From NCBI GenBank assembly GCA_025558095.1, contig JAIVFI010000029.1, positions 186,001 to 250,000 on the forward strand: a DNA stretch of 64,000 nt, in the 5' to 3' direction. A model generated the notes under the pieces. The model saw only the letters and a program-made list of their open reading frames with translations. It was not told where the DNA came from and did not search any database. Source of the stretch: Hyaloraphidium curvatum. Lineage: Eukaryota; Monoblepharomycota; Hyaloraphidiomycetes; Hyaloraphidiales; Hyaloraphidiaceae. This document shows positions 33,532 through 44,965 of this stretch, one piece after another. Position 1 is the stretch's first letter; every line of letters starts with the position of its first letter. The translations under genes and the position numbers were made by a program.

Positions 33532-35794
33532 TCAGAGGTACCCCCGGTGCCTCGCGTAGCTCAGCACCGCAACGGTCCAGACGGTCATGAACCCGACGAT
33601 GGCGTAGAAGGGCACGATATTGACCTCGGTGGGCTCGTGCTGGTACGGCACCGTGACGTTCATGCCGAAGGCCGAGGTGATGATGTTGAGGGGGACGAGG
33701 ACGGCGCCGACGACGGATCTGTGGGTATCCACGAAGGCACGTTCGTCAGAGCTGTTTCCACTGACTCAGCCAGGCAACGACCCACATCCTCATGACGACA
33801 TCCGAAGTCTTGTGGCTGGAAATCGTGATCTCCACTGATGAGAGCAGCAATCAGCAAAGCCGCGACGGCACCGCGGATGTTGGCCACCCACGGTTGATTG
33901 TGGCCAGGTAGTTTGCGTGTGCCCTCGTCAGCGTGCTGTCGTAGTGCTGCAGGTTCGCCACGGCCCCCTGCACGTGGTCCTGCACGTCGCCGAGGTACAC
34001 CCCCACCTCCGAGTCCCCGTGCCGTATCCACCTTGCCGACCCCCGTTTGACGAGCGTCTTGATGACGTCGCTCTTGACCGTCAGCAGCCTCAGCAGGGTG
34101 GTCACCCTCCTCCGGGCCTCCCCGATCCGCTTGAGCATGTCGCTCTGCTCGGCCTCGTTGAGGATGAAGACGAGGTCGTCGATGCTGTCCACCTCGTACT
34201 CGAGCATGTCCAGTATCGGCAGGAAGTGGTCCACCACGTCGTCCACCAGCGCGTAGCTGATCCAGTCCGCGGTGATGTGCAGCCCGTACGCCCGCAGGAG
34301 CTCCATCCGCCGGAGCACGTTGGCGGGGTGGTGCACCTCGGTGGGGTGGAAGGTGATGATCCAGCCGGGCTCGCGGGTGCCGTCGTCGCGCTGGTTGGCG
34401 CCGCCGACGAGGTAGTGCAGCGTCAGGGGCTCGAGGTAGTCCTCGCTGTTTTCGTCGGCGTCGAAGGAGCGGAGGACGACGAAGTAGTAGCCGAGGAAGA
34501 ATTCGACCTTTTCGCGGCCCGTGCGCTCCTCCGTGGCGGAGAGGATGTCCTCGCACGTGAGCGGGTGGATCGAAAAGACCTGTCCCGCCACCGGCGTCAG
34601 CTGGTGAAACCCCGGAGCGCTCTTGAAACCCACCCTTGCCAGCGTCCTCATCGTCTGCGCGTCCAGGTTCTCCACGTCGATCCAGAACCAGCTCCCCGCC
34701 GGGTCCTGCATCACCTCGGGCAGCGTCTTGCCGAAGGCGGAAAAGTCGAGGCCGCCGATGGACGACGCCGAGGCCGAATAGCCGGGCGAGTGGAAGCTGA
34801 CGGTGGTCTTGGCGGGCAGGCGGGGTTGCGGCTCGAAGTGGTTCGTGTGGGTCGTCGAGCCCGTGTCGGCGGAAACGAGCCCCCGCAGCATCGACGACCC
34901 GGACCTGCTCTTTCTCCGCCGAAAGTTGCTGCTGCTGGTGCTGCTGGACGTGTTGGCGTGCTCCAGCTTCCCCGCCGCCTGGTCCGCGAGGTGCTTCAGC
35001 AGGTAGTCAAAGTCGATCCCGAACCGCGGCTCCTCGGCCGCCCCCGCGGCCTGGTCCAGCATCATCGTGTCGTACACCTGGGCGTCGGGCACGTCGCCGT
35101 TGACGCTCTCGAACGACACGTTGCGGCCCGGCGCCTCGTCCTCGCCGGGGTGGTCCGCGCCCTCGCGCGGGGTGGGCGACTCGCGCAGGCCCGCGCTGAG
35201 CAGCGGCCTGCTCTCGGCGTCGGCGTCGTCGCCGTAGTCCGACTCCGAGACGGAGGAGGGCGCGCCGCGCCGGGGGTGCGGGCCGCTGTCTGTCCGCGAG
35301 ATCGGGGCGACGGTGGCCACGGTCCGCCTGCGGTCCGCCAGGAAGCCCTGGTTGAACGGCCTGTCGTCGGCGTCGGGCGAGCGCGAGTATGCGCCCCGTG
35401 CGCCGGCGGGGCCCTCTGGGAAGTACGAGCCGGCCATGGACGACAGGTGCCTGTAGCGCAGCTCCCTCTGCTGCAGGTCCCACGGCTGCACGTCCTCGGG
35501 CAGCGGCGACTCCGAGCGGCGGTTGAGCACGTGCTCCATCGACAGCGAGCCGCGGCGGCCGCGCAGCCCGGACGAGGCGGACGCGAGCGGCGGCGTCGGC
35601 GTGCCGCCCTCGGTGCCGCGCGGGGTCGCCGGCGAGGGCGCGGCGGGGGGCGACGCGTCGCCGCGCATCATCGACGGCCCGAGGTTGAGGCTGAGCGCGA
35701 CGGGCGCCTCGGGCGTCGGCGGCCGCGGGATCGCGCGGGGCGTCGCGTCCGGCGACCCGGCCACGTCGGCCCCGCCGGCCCCGCCGCCGCTCAT
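33532..35794 (-). CDS. MNR2: CorA-family Mg2+ transporter (MNR2/ALR type)
   Basis: Three exons: 35794-33892, 33834-33786, 33718-33532; 712 residues. A long Ser/Pro-rich cytosolic N-terminus is followed by the CorA funnel domain (SWFWIDVENLDAQTMRTLARV, FHPLTCEDI-like IHPLTCEDIL, YYFVVLRSFDA, DDLVFILNEAEQSDMLKRI). Two C-terminal helices follow, the first ending in the pore signature GMN (669-671). The 49-nt middle exon reads LEITISSHKTSDVVMR, completing the conserved stalk helix. MNR2 releases Mg2+ from the vacuole and ALR1 imports it at the plasma membrane; length and extended N-terminus fit either. MSGGGAGG is chosen as start; an ORF Met at 35887 is an alternative. Confidence 0.9.
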
Positions 35795-35831
35795 CGCCGC
35801 CGCGGAGCGCCAATCGATGCGCGCGGGCTGC

Positions 35832-35856
35832 CCGGCTCCGAAGACCCGAGTCGCGG
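35832..35856 (+). promoter_or_regulatory. 25-bp sequence shared with position 42021
   Basis: These 25 bases, containing GGCTCCGAAGACCCGAGTCG, are identical to 42021-42045. The site sits 38 bp upstream of the CorA start (minus) and 72 bp upstream of the C2H2 gene start (plus). The second copy is 107 bp upstream of the beta-mannosidase start in the same plus-strand orientation. It may be a regulatory element or a small dispersed repeat. Confidence 0.5.
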
Positions 35857-35928
35857 GCACAGGGGGCGCGCGCCTATCTCCACCCAATCTCCACCCGCGG
35901 GATCGTCACCGCCCGCCGCGCTCGCACA

Positions 35929-38227
35929 ATGCAGTGCCACGTCTGCGGAACCACGTTTTCCAGGTCGAATGAGCTGCATCGGCACCTCCGGCAGCAGCAC
36001 TCGACGCCGCAGTCCCACTGCGGGTCGTGCGGGGCCGCCTTTGCGTGGGTCGCCCGCCGCCGTCTTCGAGGAGCTCCCGGGCTGACTGCCCCGCAGCCGC
36101 AAGGACGCGCTGCTGCGCCACGAACGCGCCAAGCCGAATTCGTGCGCGCGCTGGGAGGCGCGCAGGGCCGCCGGGAACGGGGCGCCGACCCGCCGCGGCC
36201 CGGCCAGCCCGCCGACGTCGCCGTCGCCGCCGTCGCCAGCGTCAAAGCACCCGACGCCGCCGCTGTCGCAGGACGGCAGCATGGTTGGCGACGGGGGCCC
36301 GGACTACCTGCTCGGGGGCGCCGCCGGCGAGAGCCACGGGCCGCCCCGTGTGCCGCCCGCAGCGGACCTCGCGGAGCTGCTCGACGGCTACTCGTCGTGC
36401 ATGTGGGTCCTCACTGCGGTCCACCACATGCCCACGCTCAAGAGCCGTCTGATGCGGCTGGCCGAGGCGACGAACCAAGCACCGGAGGACTATGCGGCGC
36501 TGAACTTGTGCCCGCACTTGGTCCGGGCCGTCCTTTGGGGCGCATACATCGTGTTCGACAGGAAGCAAGAGGCAAAAGTTTGGGGAGACGCGTGTCGGGA
36601 GGGACTGCTGAATTGGGCAACGTGGTTGGGCCTGTTCGACGATCCGGCAACAATCAAGGCACCTTCGGCCGAGCTCTTCAGCTTTGTCAAGGCAGGCGTC
36701 ATTACGTTGACGCCTCACTACCTCTCGGACCTGGCGGAAGAGGGTGTGAAGCTCATGGGGCTTTTGATTGCTGCCCACCGACTGGCACGGTTCGGTTCGG
36801 AAGCGAAGGACGTGGTCTACCTTGCCAAAGGGGATGCAGGGACGGGGAGCGGCAAACCGGGTGCTTCTGGACAGCAACGATTTTCCACGCAACCCTGCCT
36901 CATTGTCGCGCGAGATGCCTTGGACCTTGCTGCATGGATCGATGCCGAGGAACGTGCGCGAGCCTCCTGCCAGCTCCTCGCCTTTGCGCAGATGACGTCG
37001 TACCTGCAAGGCATCCCTTGTCCTGTGCACTCGGGAGGGTACGAAACTTCCCGTGGATTCGTCCCGGGCTTCTACAATGCGGCGCCACTCCCGTGCCCCG
37101 ACCTCCTATTCCGAGCCCTCCCGCCGGCACCCGAATCTGAGGACGATGTGCTTGCGTGGTACCAGATGGCGCCTTCCTTGCTCACGGCGCACGTGCCGCT
37201 GTCTTACGGTGATGCCGTCTCGTGGCCAGACCTGCCCGCGGGCAGCCCGCAGCGCAAACGGCTCGTCAAGCTCTTGTTTGGAAACTACTTCCAGAACGGC
37301 TTCTCCCGCAACTGGGTCGTGTTTGCGGGATCCGCACTTGCGCGCGTGGTGGCGTACAGGGATTTCGTCAAGGTGCGCGAATGGCGGCTCGATGACCCGT
37401 TGCCCGGGGGTTCCCCAGACAAAGTGCGGGCACGGGAAATGTACCAGAGCCTGTTGCTCCAGATCAACGAGTTTTTCTCGGGCCTGCCCGAAGAGATTCA
37501 GGCGGCCAATTCGGCAGGCAGCGGGCTCGCGATGCGGGCAATGGCAATTGAGCATTGGGGCCAGGACTACTTTTTCGGGATCTGCACGTCGCTGGTGCAA
37601 TGGCACGGCTTGGCGGTCACGCTCCACTCGCCTCGTGACTGGCTCACTGCGTTTGCATCCTTTCCGTCGACCGACGACGCGGAATGGATGAAGTCGCGAT
37701 CGTTCATGGTGGCACTTTCCCACGCCCTCGTCTCGGCGCGGATCGTCAGCAGCGCGCTCTCCGGCCTCCTCCGACAAACCGACGCGGCTTCACCGGAAAA
37801 CCCGCCCCCTTTTCCTCCCGAAAACGACGGCAACCTCCTCGGCTGGAACGGCTGCGCAAGCTTGCGCAACCCCCTCTGGCCCGGCGCCGTCCTCCGCATT
37901 GCCCTCCCCAATGTCTACTGCCTCCGCCTCCTCCAAACGATATCGATCGACCAAACTCTCTGGACCCCCGATGCGAACCTGCTGCGCGGGGTCGCAAGGG
38001 AGCTTCTTTCGCCGGACGTGGTGTCGAGGGTGCTCGAAAACATAAAGGACTGCATCGAGTCGATCGCCATGTCGCAGAGGGGTTTTTTGGACTCGTATTC
38101 GCATCTGGCGCAGACGATTGTGCTCAAGGTGCTTGGAGGGGTTGATGTGACCCGGCATGAGTCGGAGATGGTCAGGTTGCTCAGGAGGGACAAACCCGGT
38201 GGCGTGATTGGAGGTGGATTGGCATAG
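35929..38227 (+). CDS. C2H2 zinc-finger transcription factor with fungal-type regulatory domain
   Basis: Two exons, 35929-36044 and 36097-38227, with a 52-nt intron inside the second zinc finger; 748 residues. Finger 1 is CHVCGTTFSRSNELHRHLRQQH; finger 2 is CGSCGAAFARKDALLRHERA followed by KPNSC, giving a C2HC variant. A Pro/Ser-rich stretch leads to a long helical region (about 150-700) with blocks such as LAAWIDAEERARASCQLLAF and the hydrophobic YYF-like segments seen in fungal-specific transcription-factor middle homology regions. Such proteins bind DNA through the tandem fingers and integrate metabolic signals. The direct target is unknown. The 5' exon is firm because the splice completes the second finger exactly. 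Confidence 0.75.
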
Positions 38228-39301
38228 AGAGCTAGCTTCTCGTTAGTGCATGCGCAACGTCTGGATATTGTGAGCCTGAGCCGCTTCGATGAGCGAGCTG
38301 CCGCTGCCGGAGCAAAGACGACCTCGTCCTCACCCCACTTGGCACCGTGGCGCTTCTTCAGCTCGGTCCAAAAGGTCTTTTCGTCTTCCGTCGTGGTCAT
38401 TGCGTCGACGATCGTGCCGCGAGGCTCCTATCATCTGAGCAGCCAAAGGCACCTAACACGCCTTGGATCGCACCTTGAATCACACGGGATGGACAGTTTG
38501 ATCACAGCGTGTGCCACGGAATTGGCATTGGCAAGGGAAACCGATCTGATTCAACCGGACACAAGGTGCTTTCATCCCACCCCTGCTGCCCGCTGCCCGC
38601 TGTCTTCGTGCCGGCGGGCACCGAGGAGGTCCCCCCGCTCGTGTTCGCGCCCTTCGACCGGTCCTCGCCGTCATCCAATCCACGTCCTGGCGGCTCCTCG
38701 GCGTCCCCGCTCGCGCGTTGGGTGCGGCCCATCCTTGTCCGCCGCCTCGGTCTCCACCGCCCAGCCGCCCGCCCACCCCCGCTCAGCCGCGCGGGCGCCG
38801 TCCAACTTGCCGCCCTCCATCGTGCCTGCGCCGCCGCCGATTATCTGGCCCCGCCGCAGAAGATGGGAGGGGCGGGGTGGGCTACCGCCGGGTGCCGCCC
38901 ACCTCCGCCCCCCTCCCGGCACGCCGCCCGCGCCCGCCCGCCCCCGCACAGCCGCGCCGCCACGCGTCCTCCGAGCCACGTCGGGGGGTCTGCGGGCCTC
39001 GGACGCGGTCGCCGGGGCGGTTCCGCGCGTCGGGGTTTTGGGCGCCGCTCCACCCTGGCGCCCGCCGGACCACCCGCCCGCGCCATCTCAATGGGCAGTG
39101 GCTATTTTTCGATTCTGACACCACTTTTGGCGTGGAACCCACCTCTTCCGATGTCGCTGGCGGGTCGTCCGGCCCGATCCGGTCCCCCCCGGCCGAGCAT
39201 TGCACGGTGCACGCCACACGCACGCTGCTACTCGACGTTGACGAACTAACCCTAATGAACTACACACGGAGTGCCGATCTTTCGCTCTCGCGCCTTGCCA
39301 A
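38228..39301. other. Unresolved 1-kb region, possible small minus-strand gene
   Basis: No confident gene. Minus-strand fragments look coding: MTTTEDEKTFWTELKKRHGA starting at 38400, which can be spliced over a 35-nt intron (38304-38338) to SSLIEAAQAHNIQTLRMH and a stop at 38243 (40 residues), and an open stretch at 38502-38732. I could not join them into one model with consistent phase. The rest (38600-39150) is very GC-rich Pro/Arg-coding noise on both strands. Confidence 0.3.
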
Positions 39302-41045
39302 TCACGCTGCGCTCCTGTCAAACACCACCTTGCCCTCGAACGTCGCCATCTCGACCACCGTCTTGGAAATGTCCATGGGATCGATGGCGAAGATGTCCCG
39401 GTCAAGGACGGCCATGTCGGCGCTCTTGCCAACTTCGAGCGAGCCGCACTGTGCTGCCTTGTTGAGCACCGCCGCGCCACCGCTCGTGAAGATCATCAGC
39501 GCCTCGGTAACCGAGACTCCTTCGTCGTTAAGCAAGCTTTCGGCCGTTTCGCCGTAAGGGTTCTGCCGGGTGACCATGGTGCCCAAGCCGATCCACGGGT
39601 TGATCGATGGCGACGCCGACGGCCAGTCGGATCCGGCAGCGACCAGGATCCCTTCTTGGAGGAAAGAACGGATAGTGTAGTAGGTTTTCATCCTCTCCCG
39701 ACCGATGCAACCGTTCAGCTCGTCCGTCCCGGGCGAGTTGAACCACAGGTACGGAGAAACTTCAGCCACCACGTTGAGCTTCTTGAACCGGAGGCGGTCC
39801 GATTCCGTCACAAACATGGTGTGACCGACCTCGTGAAGCGGTCCGGACCCGCCATTGGCGACGCGGGCGGCTTCGTAGGCGTCGAGACTGGCCCGAACGG
39901 CGCCGTCACCGATCGAGTGGACTTTGACGGTAAAGCCGCGGCGATCGAGCTCGATGAGGTCCTGATTAAGGATCTGTGGAGAAGGTTTCAGAATCGTAGA
40001 CGTGCGATTCATCGATGCGTTTGAAGCCTACCGCGGGAGCACACAGTAGCGAGCCGCGGTGATCCTGGGCAAACTTGCCCGAGTTGCCAAGGTATGGGTC
40101 GACAAAGCAAGACGTGCGCGACTCGCACATCGGCACTCCGTCAATGTACATCTTGACGTTGCTGGTATCAACATGAGGTGCCGTGTAGTCGGTCCGCCAC
40201 TTCTCAATCCTGACGTAATCAAGAGGCTTGTCGCGATGACCAAACGGGGTTCCAAAGCACGCAGACACGTGAAGTGTCAGGTCGCCAGCGCGATCAGCGT
40301 CCCGAAAGGCGCGGACAATGTCGTCCGAGACGTCGGCGTCCTTGATGCCCGTGATGCCGAACGAGTTGGCCAGCTTGCACACCTCGCGGACCGCCTGATC
40401 GTATTGCTGCGCCGACCAATCGGGCCACTTCCGCCTGCTCATCATGTCTGACTCCCCAAGAAGAATGCCCGTGAGCTCGCCCGTGGTCTCGTCCTTGACG
40501 TTCTGACCGCCGTTGGGCACGGGCGAGTCCTTGGTGATTCCAAGAAAAGAAAGGGCCTTGCTGTTTGCCCACGCGCCGTGACCAGAAGCTTCGCGAATGT
40601 AGACTGTTTTGTCCTTGGAGTGTTTATCGAGCCATTCGCGCGGGGTGGGCTCGAGCACGTCGGCGTATTGGTGCAGAAATGAGTGGGCGTAGCGGCCGCC
40701 CATGACGAACTCAGCGTCCGGGTTCTTGTCAATGAATTCGCCGAGTTTTTCGGCAATCGTTTCGGGCGAGTCGGAAAAGCCGAGCTTGACGGCAAAGAGG
40801 GACGCCGCGACGCCGCGGACGGGGTGGCAGTGGGCATCGATGAGTCCCGGCACGCATCTGCGACCCTGCAGGTCGACGACCTTGGTTGCCGAGGATTTGT
40901 TCTTGAGAAGCTCTTCGGAGGTGCCAAGAGCTGCGACTTTGCCGTCTTTGACAGCCAAAGCCTGCACATCGCCGGTCGCCTGCGCCGAGACGCGGATGGC
41001 GCCGTTGATAAAGATGGTGTCGTACTCGGGCGCCAAAGATGCCAT
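39302..41045 (-). CDS. Amidohydrolase family protein (YtcJ/Amidohydro_3 type)
   Basis: Two exons, 41045-40032 and 39973-39302, 58-nt intron; 561 residues. The metallohydrolase HxH is in LIDAHCHPVRG, further metal ligands lie in KVHSIGDGAV and GSDWPSASPS, and KMYIDGVPM precedes the splice site. The C-terminal EVGKSADMAVLDRDIFAIDP is the second half of the composite beta-sandwich. Relatives hydrolyse exocyclic or N-acyl amide bonds on varied substrates; the substrate here cannot be inferred. MASLAPEYDTIFING is the start, since the beta-sandwich begins there. No secretion signal. It is divergent from a VOC-fold gene (222 bp). Confidence 0.88.
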
Positions 41046-41267
41046 GCCGACCGAGGACCAAAGTCGATGAGGAGACAGATCGACTGAACGGGACGAATCT
41101 ACAGCGGCGCGTGGCTGGGGCAATCATTTCGGCAGCCGTGTGTGTGGCTCCAGAGCCTTGCAGCTGTGGCTGTGTGTGGCTCCAGCGGTCCCGCAAAAGC
41201 CGAACCCTATCGCGAGCGACGCCAATCGCTTCCGCGCACCAGTATTCTGTTCTGCGCAAACACCAAC

Positions 41268-41861
41268 ATGGTCGTTGGCTACGCCTGCATCGGCACAAAC
41301 GACCTGGCCAAGGCCAAGGCCTTTTACGAAGAGCTCATGGAGCCCCTGGGCATCAAGAACTTCATGGACACGGCTCGTGGCCATATGTTCCAGGGGGACC
41401 AAGGCGTGGGGCTCCTCGTCACCCTTCCGCTTGATGAACAGCCTTGCCACCCCGGAAACGGCATGAGTGGGGACATACTGCGCTGGTTTCGCATGCAACC
41501 CCATGCTGACGTACTTGCTGCCTCCTTGTCTCCCTCGTTCTCCGCCACTCAATACAATGGGAAATATCAGCTACTGGGTTCATCTGCCCTAGCCGCAAGA
41601 TCTGCGACCAAATCTTTGCCAAGGCGCTCTCAATGGGCTGCAAAGACGAAGGCACGATGGGTCTCCGTGGCCCCGATGGCCCAAACGCTCTCTACATCGG
41701 GTGAGGTCACGATAACAAGCAATGCACTCTTATTAGGGTGTTGTCTAGTTCGTGTTTGCGGTCGCTGACCCGCGGTTTCCTTTCCTCGATCGATCAGCTA
41801 CGTCCGCGAGCCCGAAGGCAACAAGCTCGCTTTTTACAGGATCGGCGGACCTGACGAGTAG
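41268..41861 (+). CDS. VOC/glyoxalase-fold protein
   Basis: Three exons: 41268-41466, 41571-41700, 41798-41861; 130 residues. The reading VVGYACIGTNDLAKAKAFYE, EQPCHPGNGMTTGFICPSR, AKALSMGCKDEGTMG and YIGYVREPEGNKLAFYRI is the typical single-domain vicinal-oxygen-chelate protein, with His, Tyr and Glu at metal-ligand positions. Introns of 104 and 97 nt are longer than the local norm, but both joins restore conserved blocks. Proteins of this size often belong to lactoylglutathione-lyase-like families with unproven activity. It is unrelated in sequence to the Glyoxalase_3 gene at 24116. Confidence 0.83.
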
Positions 41862-42020
41862 GGTGGCACCGCCTTTATCCATCAGCGAAATACACTCCGT
41901 CTCCATTCGCTTATTGATTCGTTCAGATCTCCGGCAAGTGCCCCGTGGTGTGGCAGCAAGCACTTCGTAAGCTTGCACCTACGCCAATCCACTTCTTGGC
42001 GATGCTCGAAAGCTCCAGAA

Positions 42021-42045
42021 CCGGCTCCGAAGACCCGAGTCGCGG
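42021..42045 (+). promoter_or_regulatory. 25-bp sequence shared with position 35832
   Basis: Second identical copy of the 25-bp element described at 35832-35856. It lies 107 bp upstream of the beta-mannosidase start and 159 bp after the VOC gene stop. Flanking bases differ, so the match is limited to the 25 bp. Confidence 0.5.
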
Positions 42046-42152
42046 TGAAAGAGAGGTTATGCACCCTATCTGTGACTGAGGGTCGAGTCGCCGAGTCGCA
42101 CTGCGGGGGATCGGACATACTCTTCAGCACGCAAGGCGATTCCGGTCACCCG

Positions 42153-44963
42153 ATGGAGCGCGTCTCCTTGGCCAGCGGCTCGCCGCACGCGTCGCCGTGG
42201 CGCGTCAGCCTGGCCGCCGAGGCGAATCCCCCCGGGTACCCGCCGCCGCCGGCCGTGCCGCCCGACATCTCGCTGGCGGACGTCCCCGTCGCGGTGCCCG
42301 GCGACGTGCACTCGGCGCTCCTGGCCGCCAAGCTGATCCCGGACCCGTTCTGGGACCGCAACGAGCTCGCCGTGCAGTGGGTCGGAGGAAGGGAGTGGGC
42401 CTTCGAGACCGAGTTCGACGTGGGTCTCCCGACGCGGGCCGCCCGGGACGCGTCGTTCGTTCCGGCGGCACCAGAGACGCGTTCCAACCCAGTATTCCCC
42501 TCCTTACAGGCCTCGTCGCTCGCCGGCTGCGCGTTCGTCGACCTCTGCCTCGACAAGGTCGACACCTTCTCCACCATCTCCGTCAACGGCCACGTCGTCG
42601 GCACCACCTCGTCCGCCTTCCTCTCGTACCGCTTCCCGCTGCGCCCCTCCCTCCTCTCCTTTGCACCGGGCGCGCGCAACGCCCTCAGGATCCACCTCCG
42701 CTCCGCCGAGCGCGAGGCCGCGCACCTCGCCTCCGGACTGGAGTTTCCCCTCCCCACGCAGATGGGCAACGGGACCATCAAGGAGCACTGGAACCTCGTC
42801 CGAAAACCGGCGTGCCATGCGGGGTGGGACTGGGGGATCGCGCTGATGGTCTGCGGGGTGCTCGGCGACGTTGTGCTGGTCGGGTCGGACGGCAGGGGGG
42901 AGGTGGAGAGCGTGGTGGCGAGGCAGCGGTGGGAGGGCAAGGGGGCGGATGTGGACCTGGGGAGGGTGGAGCTGGACGTGGAGGTGCATGCGCTGTCGAG
43001 GACGGGGATGGAGGGCGGGAAGCTCCGGCTGGAGCTGCGGCCGCACGCCGCGTCGGGGCCCGACGAGGAGGCGGTCGTGGTCGAGGCGGACGACGTCTCT
43101 CTGCCGCGCGGCTCGGGGGTCATCGCGGCCACGATGGCAGTTGAAAAGCCCCGGCTCTGGTGGCCCAACGGATTGGGGGCACAGCACCTCTACCAGCTCA
43201 CGGCGACGCTCTATGGCGCGGATGGACACGAGCTCTCCTCGCAATCCACCTCGCTGGGCCTGCGCTCGCTCGAGGTGGTCAACGAGCGCGACGCCCTGGG
43301 CGCCTCGCTCTTTTTCCGCGTCAACGGCGTCGACGTCTTTTGCAAGGGGGCCAACTGGATACCCTGCAGCCCGCTACCGTCGCTCATGACCAAGGAGCGC
43401 TACGACCTGTTCCTCAAAGGCGCGGCCAAGGCCAACATGAACATGATACGGCTCTGGGGCGGCGGCATGTACGAAAACCCGCCCTTCTACGACGCCTGCG
43501 ACCGCCTCGGGCTCATGGTCTGGCACGACCTCCCCTTTTCGTGCTCGACCTACCCGTCGAGCGACGACTTTGTCGCGCTGGTGGTCCCGGAGCTGCGGCA
43601 GAACCTGCGGCGGCTCTCGTCGCGCGCGTGCGTCGCGCTGTGGTGCGGGGACAACGAGTGCGTCGGCGCGCTCACCTGGTTCGACGAGACCAAGGCACAC
43701 CGGGACCTGTACGTGACCAACTACGACCGGCTGAACCGGAAGGTGGCGGACGTTGTGCGCGAGGAGTGGGTGCCCTTCTTCTGGCCCAGCAGCCCCTGCG
43801 GCGGCCCGTCCATGGCCGACGTCTGGCGGGACAACTGGCACGCGGACGGCTTCGGCGACATGCACTTTTGGAGCGTTTGGCACGAGCAGGCGCCCTTTTC
43901 CGCCTTCCTGGGCGTGCACCCGCGCTTCTGTTCCGAGTTTGGTTTCCAAAGCATACCCAGCCTCGACACCATCGCCGCCTTCTGCCCGCCCGGGGAGGAG
44001 AACCCGTACTCGCCGAGCATGGAGTTCCACCAGAAGAACGAGGGCGGCAACGGGCGCATCATGGGCACCATGGAGCGGTACTTCCGCTTCCCCGAGGGAG
44101 GCATCCGCACCGTCGTGTACCTGTCGCAGCTGCAGCAGGCCGTGGCGATCAAGACCGCCGTGGAGTACTGGCGCACGCTGCGGCCGGCGTGCATGGGGAC
44201 GGTCTACTGGCAGCTCAACGATATGTGGCCCGTGTGTTCGTGGTCCTCGGTCGAGTGGGACGGGCGGTGGAAGATGCTGCACTACTTTGCACGGTCGTTC
44301 TATGGCGACGCGGTGGTGGTCGCGCTGCCCGGGCACGCGACCAAGCGGCGGCGAGACGACGAGAAGCGCACGGATTCGAGGCGGGGAGAGGAGACGGTCG
44401 AGGTGTGGGTCGTCAACGACAGGGTGCAGCCCATCTCGGTGTCGATCAACGTGGAGCTGTGGGACCTCCGCGCGGGCAGGCTCGTGAGCACGTCGACGCT
44501 GGCGCGGACTGTGCCGAAGCTGGGGTCGGAGATGCTGGCCTCGTACCTCTTTTCGGACTTTTGCGGGACGGAGGAGCACCGGCAGACCCGGTTCCTCAAC
44601 TTGGAAATGACTTATTCGGACGCTTCGGGCGTCGTTGTGAACTCGGGCCATCGGCAGGCCTCGACCTATTTCTTCTTTGTCCCGTACAAGCACCTCTCGC
44701 TGCCAAAGAGCGGGCCCGTGGTGCCCCAGATCACGACCGGGGAAGGCTCCACCTTCCACGTCAAGATCACCTCGCCCGTGATCCTCGTGCACCTCTACTT
44801 GGCGGTGGAAGGCGCCGACGGCGAGTTCGAGGGCGCGAACGGCGACCGCATGGTCTTCCCGGGCAGGGAGACCTGCCTCAAGTTCGTGCCCAGGCGACGG
44901 CTGAGCCTCGACGAGTTCCGGGAGCGGCTCAAGGTATCGCATCTGCGAGACACGTTCGCATAG
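42153..44963 (+). CDS. Beta-mannosidase, GH2 family
   Basis: Two exons, 42153-42419 and 42510-44963; 906 residues. The 90-nt intron keeps frame, but removing it gives FETEFDASSLAGCAFVDLC, the normal GH2 sugar-binding domain. The order is a jelly-roll domain (PGDVHSALLAAKLIPDPFWDRNE), an immunoglobulin-like domain and a TIM barrel with acid/base Glu472 (WCGDNECVGA) and nucleophile Glu565 (FCSEFGFQSIPS), plus a C-terminal beta domain. It removes terminal beta-mannose from mannan or N-glycan fragments. There is no signal peptide, so it is probably cytosolic or vacuolar. Its stop is 2 bp from the stop of the convergent Med11-like gene. Confidence 0.92.
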   Translation: MERVSLASGSPHASPWRVSLAAEANPPGYPPPPAVPPDISLADVPVAVPGDVHSALLAAKLIPDPFWDRNELAVQWVGGREWAFETEFDVGLPTRAARDASFVPAAPETRSNPVFPSLQASSLAGCAFVDLCLDKVDTFSTISVNGHVVGTTSSAFLSYRFPLRPSLLSFAPGARNALRIHLRSAEREAAHLASGLEFPLPTQMGNGTIKEHWNLVRKPACHAGWDWGIALMVCGVLGDVVLVGSDGRGEVESVVARQRWEGKGADVDLGRVELDVEVHALSRTGMEGGKLRLELRPHAASGPDEEAVVVEADDVSLPRGSGVIAATMAVEKPRLWWPNGLGAQHLYQLTATLYGADGHELSSQSTSLGLRSLEVVNERDALGASLFFRVNGVDVFCKGANWIPCSPLPSLMTKERYDLFLKGAAKANMNMIRLWGGGMYENPPFYDACDRLGLMVWHDLPFSCSTYPSSDDFVALVVPELRQNLRRLSSRACVALWCGDNECVGALTWFDETKAHRDLYVTNYDRLNRKVADVVREEWVPFFWPSSPCGGPSMADVWRDNWHADGFGDMHFWSVWHEQAPFSAFLGVHPRFCSEFGFQSIPSLDTIAAFCPPGEENPYSPSMEFHQKNEGGNGRIMGTMERYFRFPEGGIRTVVYLSQLQQAVAIKTAVEYWRTLRPACMGTVYWQLNDMWPVCSWSSVEWDGRWKMLHYFARSFYGDAVVVALPGHATKRRRDDEKRTDSRRGEETVEVWVVNDRVQPISVSINVELWDLRAGRLVSTSTLARTVPKLGSEMLASYLFSDFCGTEEHRQTRFLNLEMTYSDASGVVVNSGHRQASTYFFFVPYKHLSLPKSGPVVPQITTGEGSTFHVKITSPVILVHLYLAVEGADGEFEGANGDRMVFPGRETCLKFVPRRRLSLDEFRERLKVSHLRDTFA

Positions 44964-44965
44964 CG

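Noticed and set aside
33917-36085. 722-residue plus-strand open frame
   Set aside because: It is antisense to the CorA gene and made of Arg/Val/Leu/His-rich sequence, the usual mirror of GC-rich coding DNA.
39248-39256. Telomere-like TAACCCTAA
   Set aside because: A single occurrence without tandem copies; it is expected by chance in this length.
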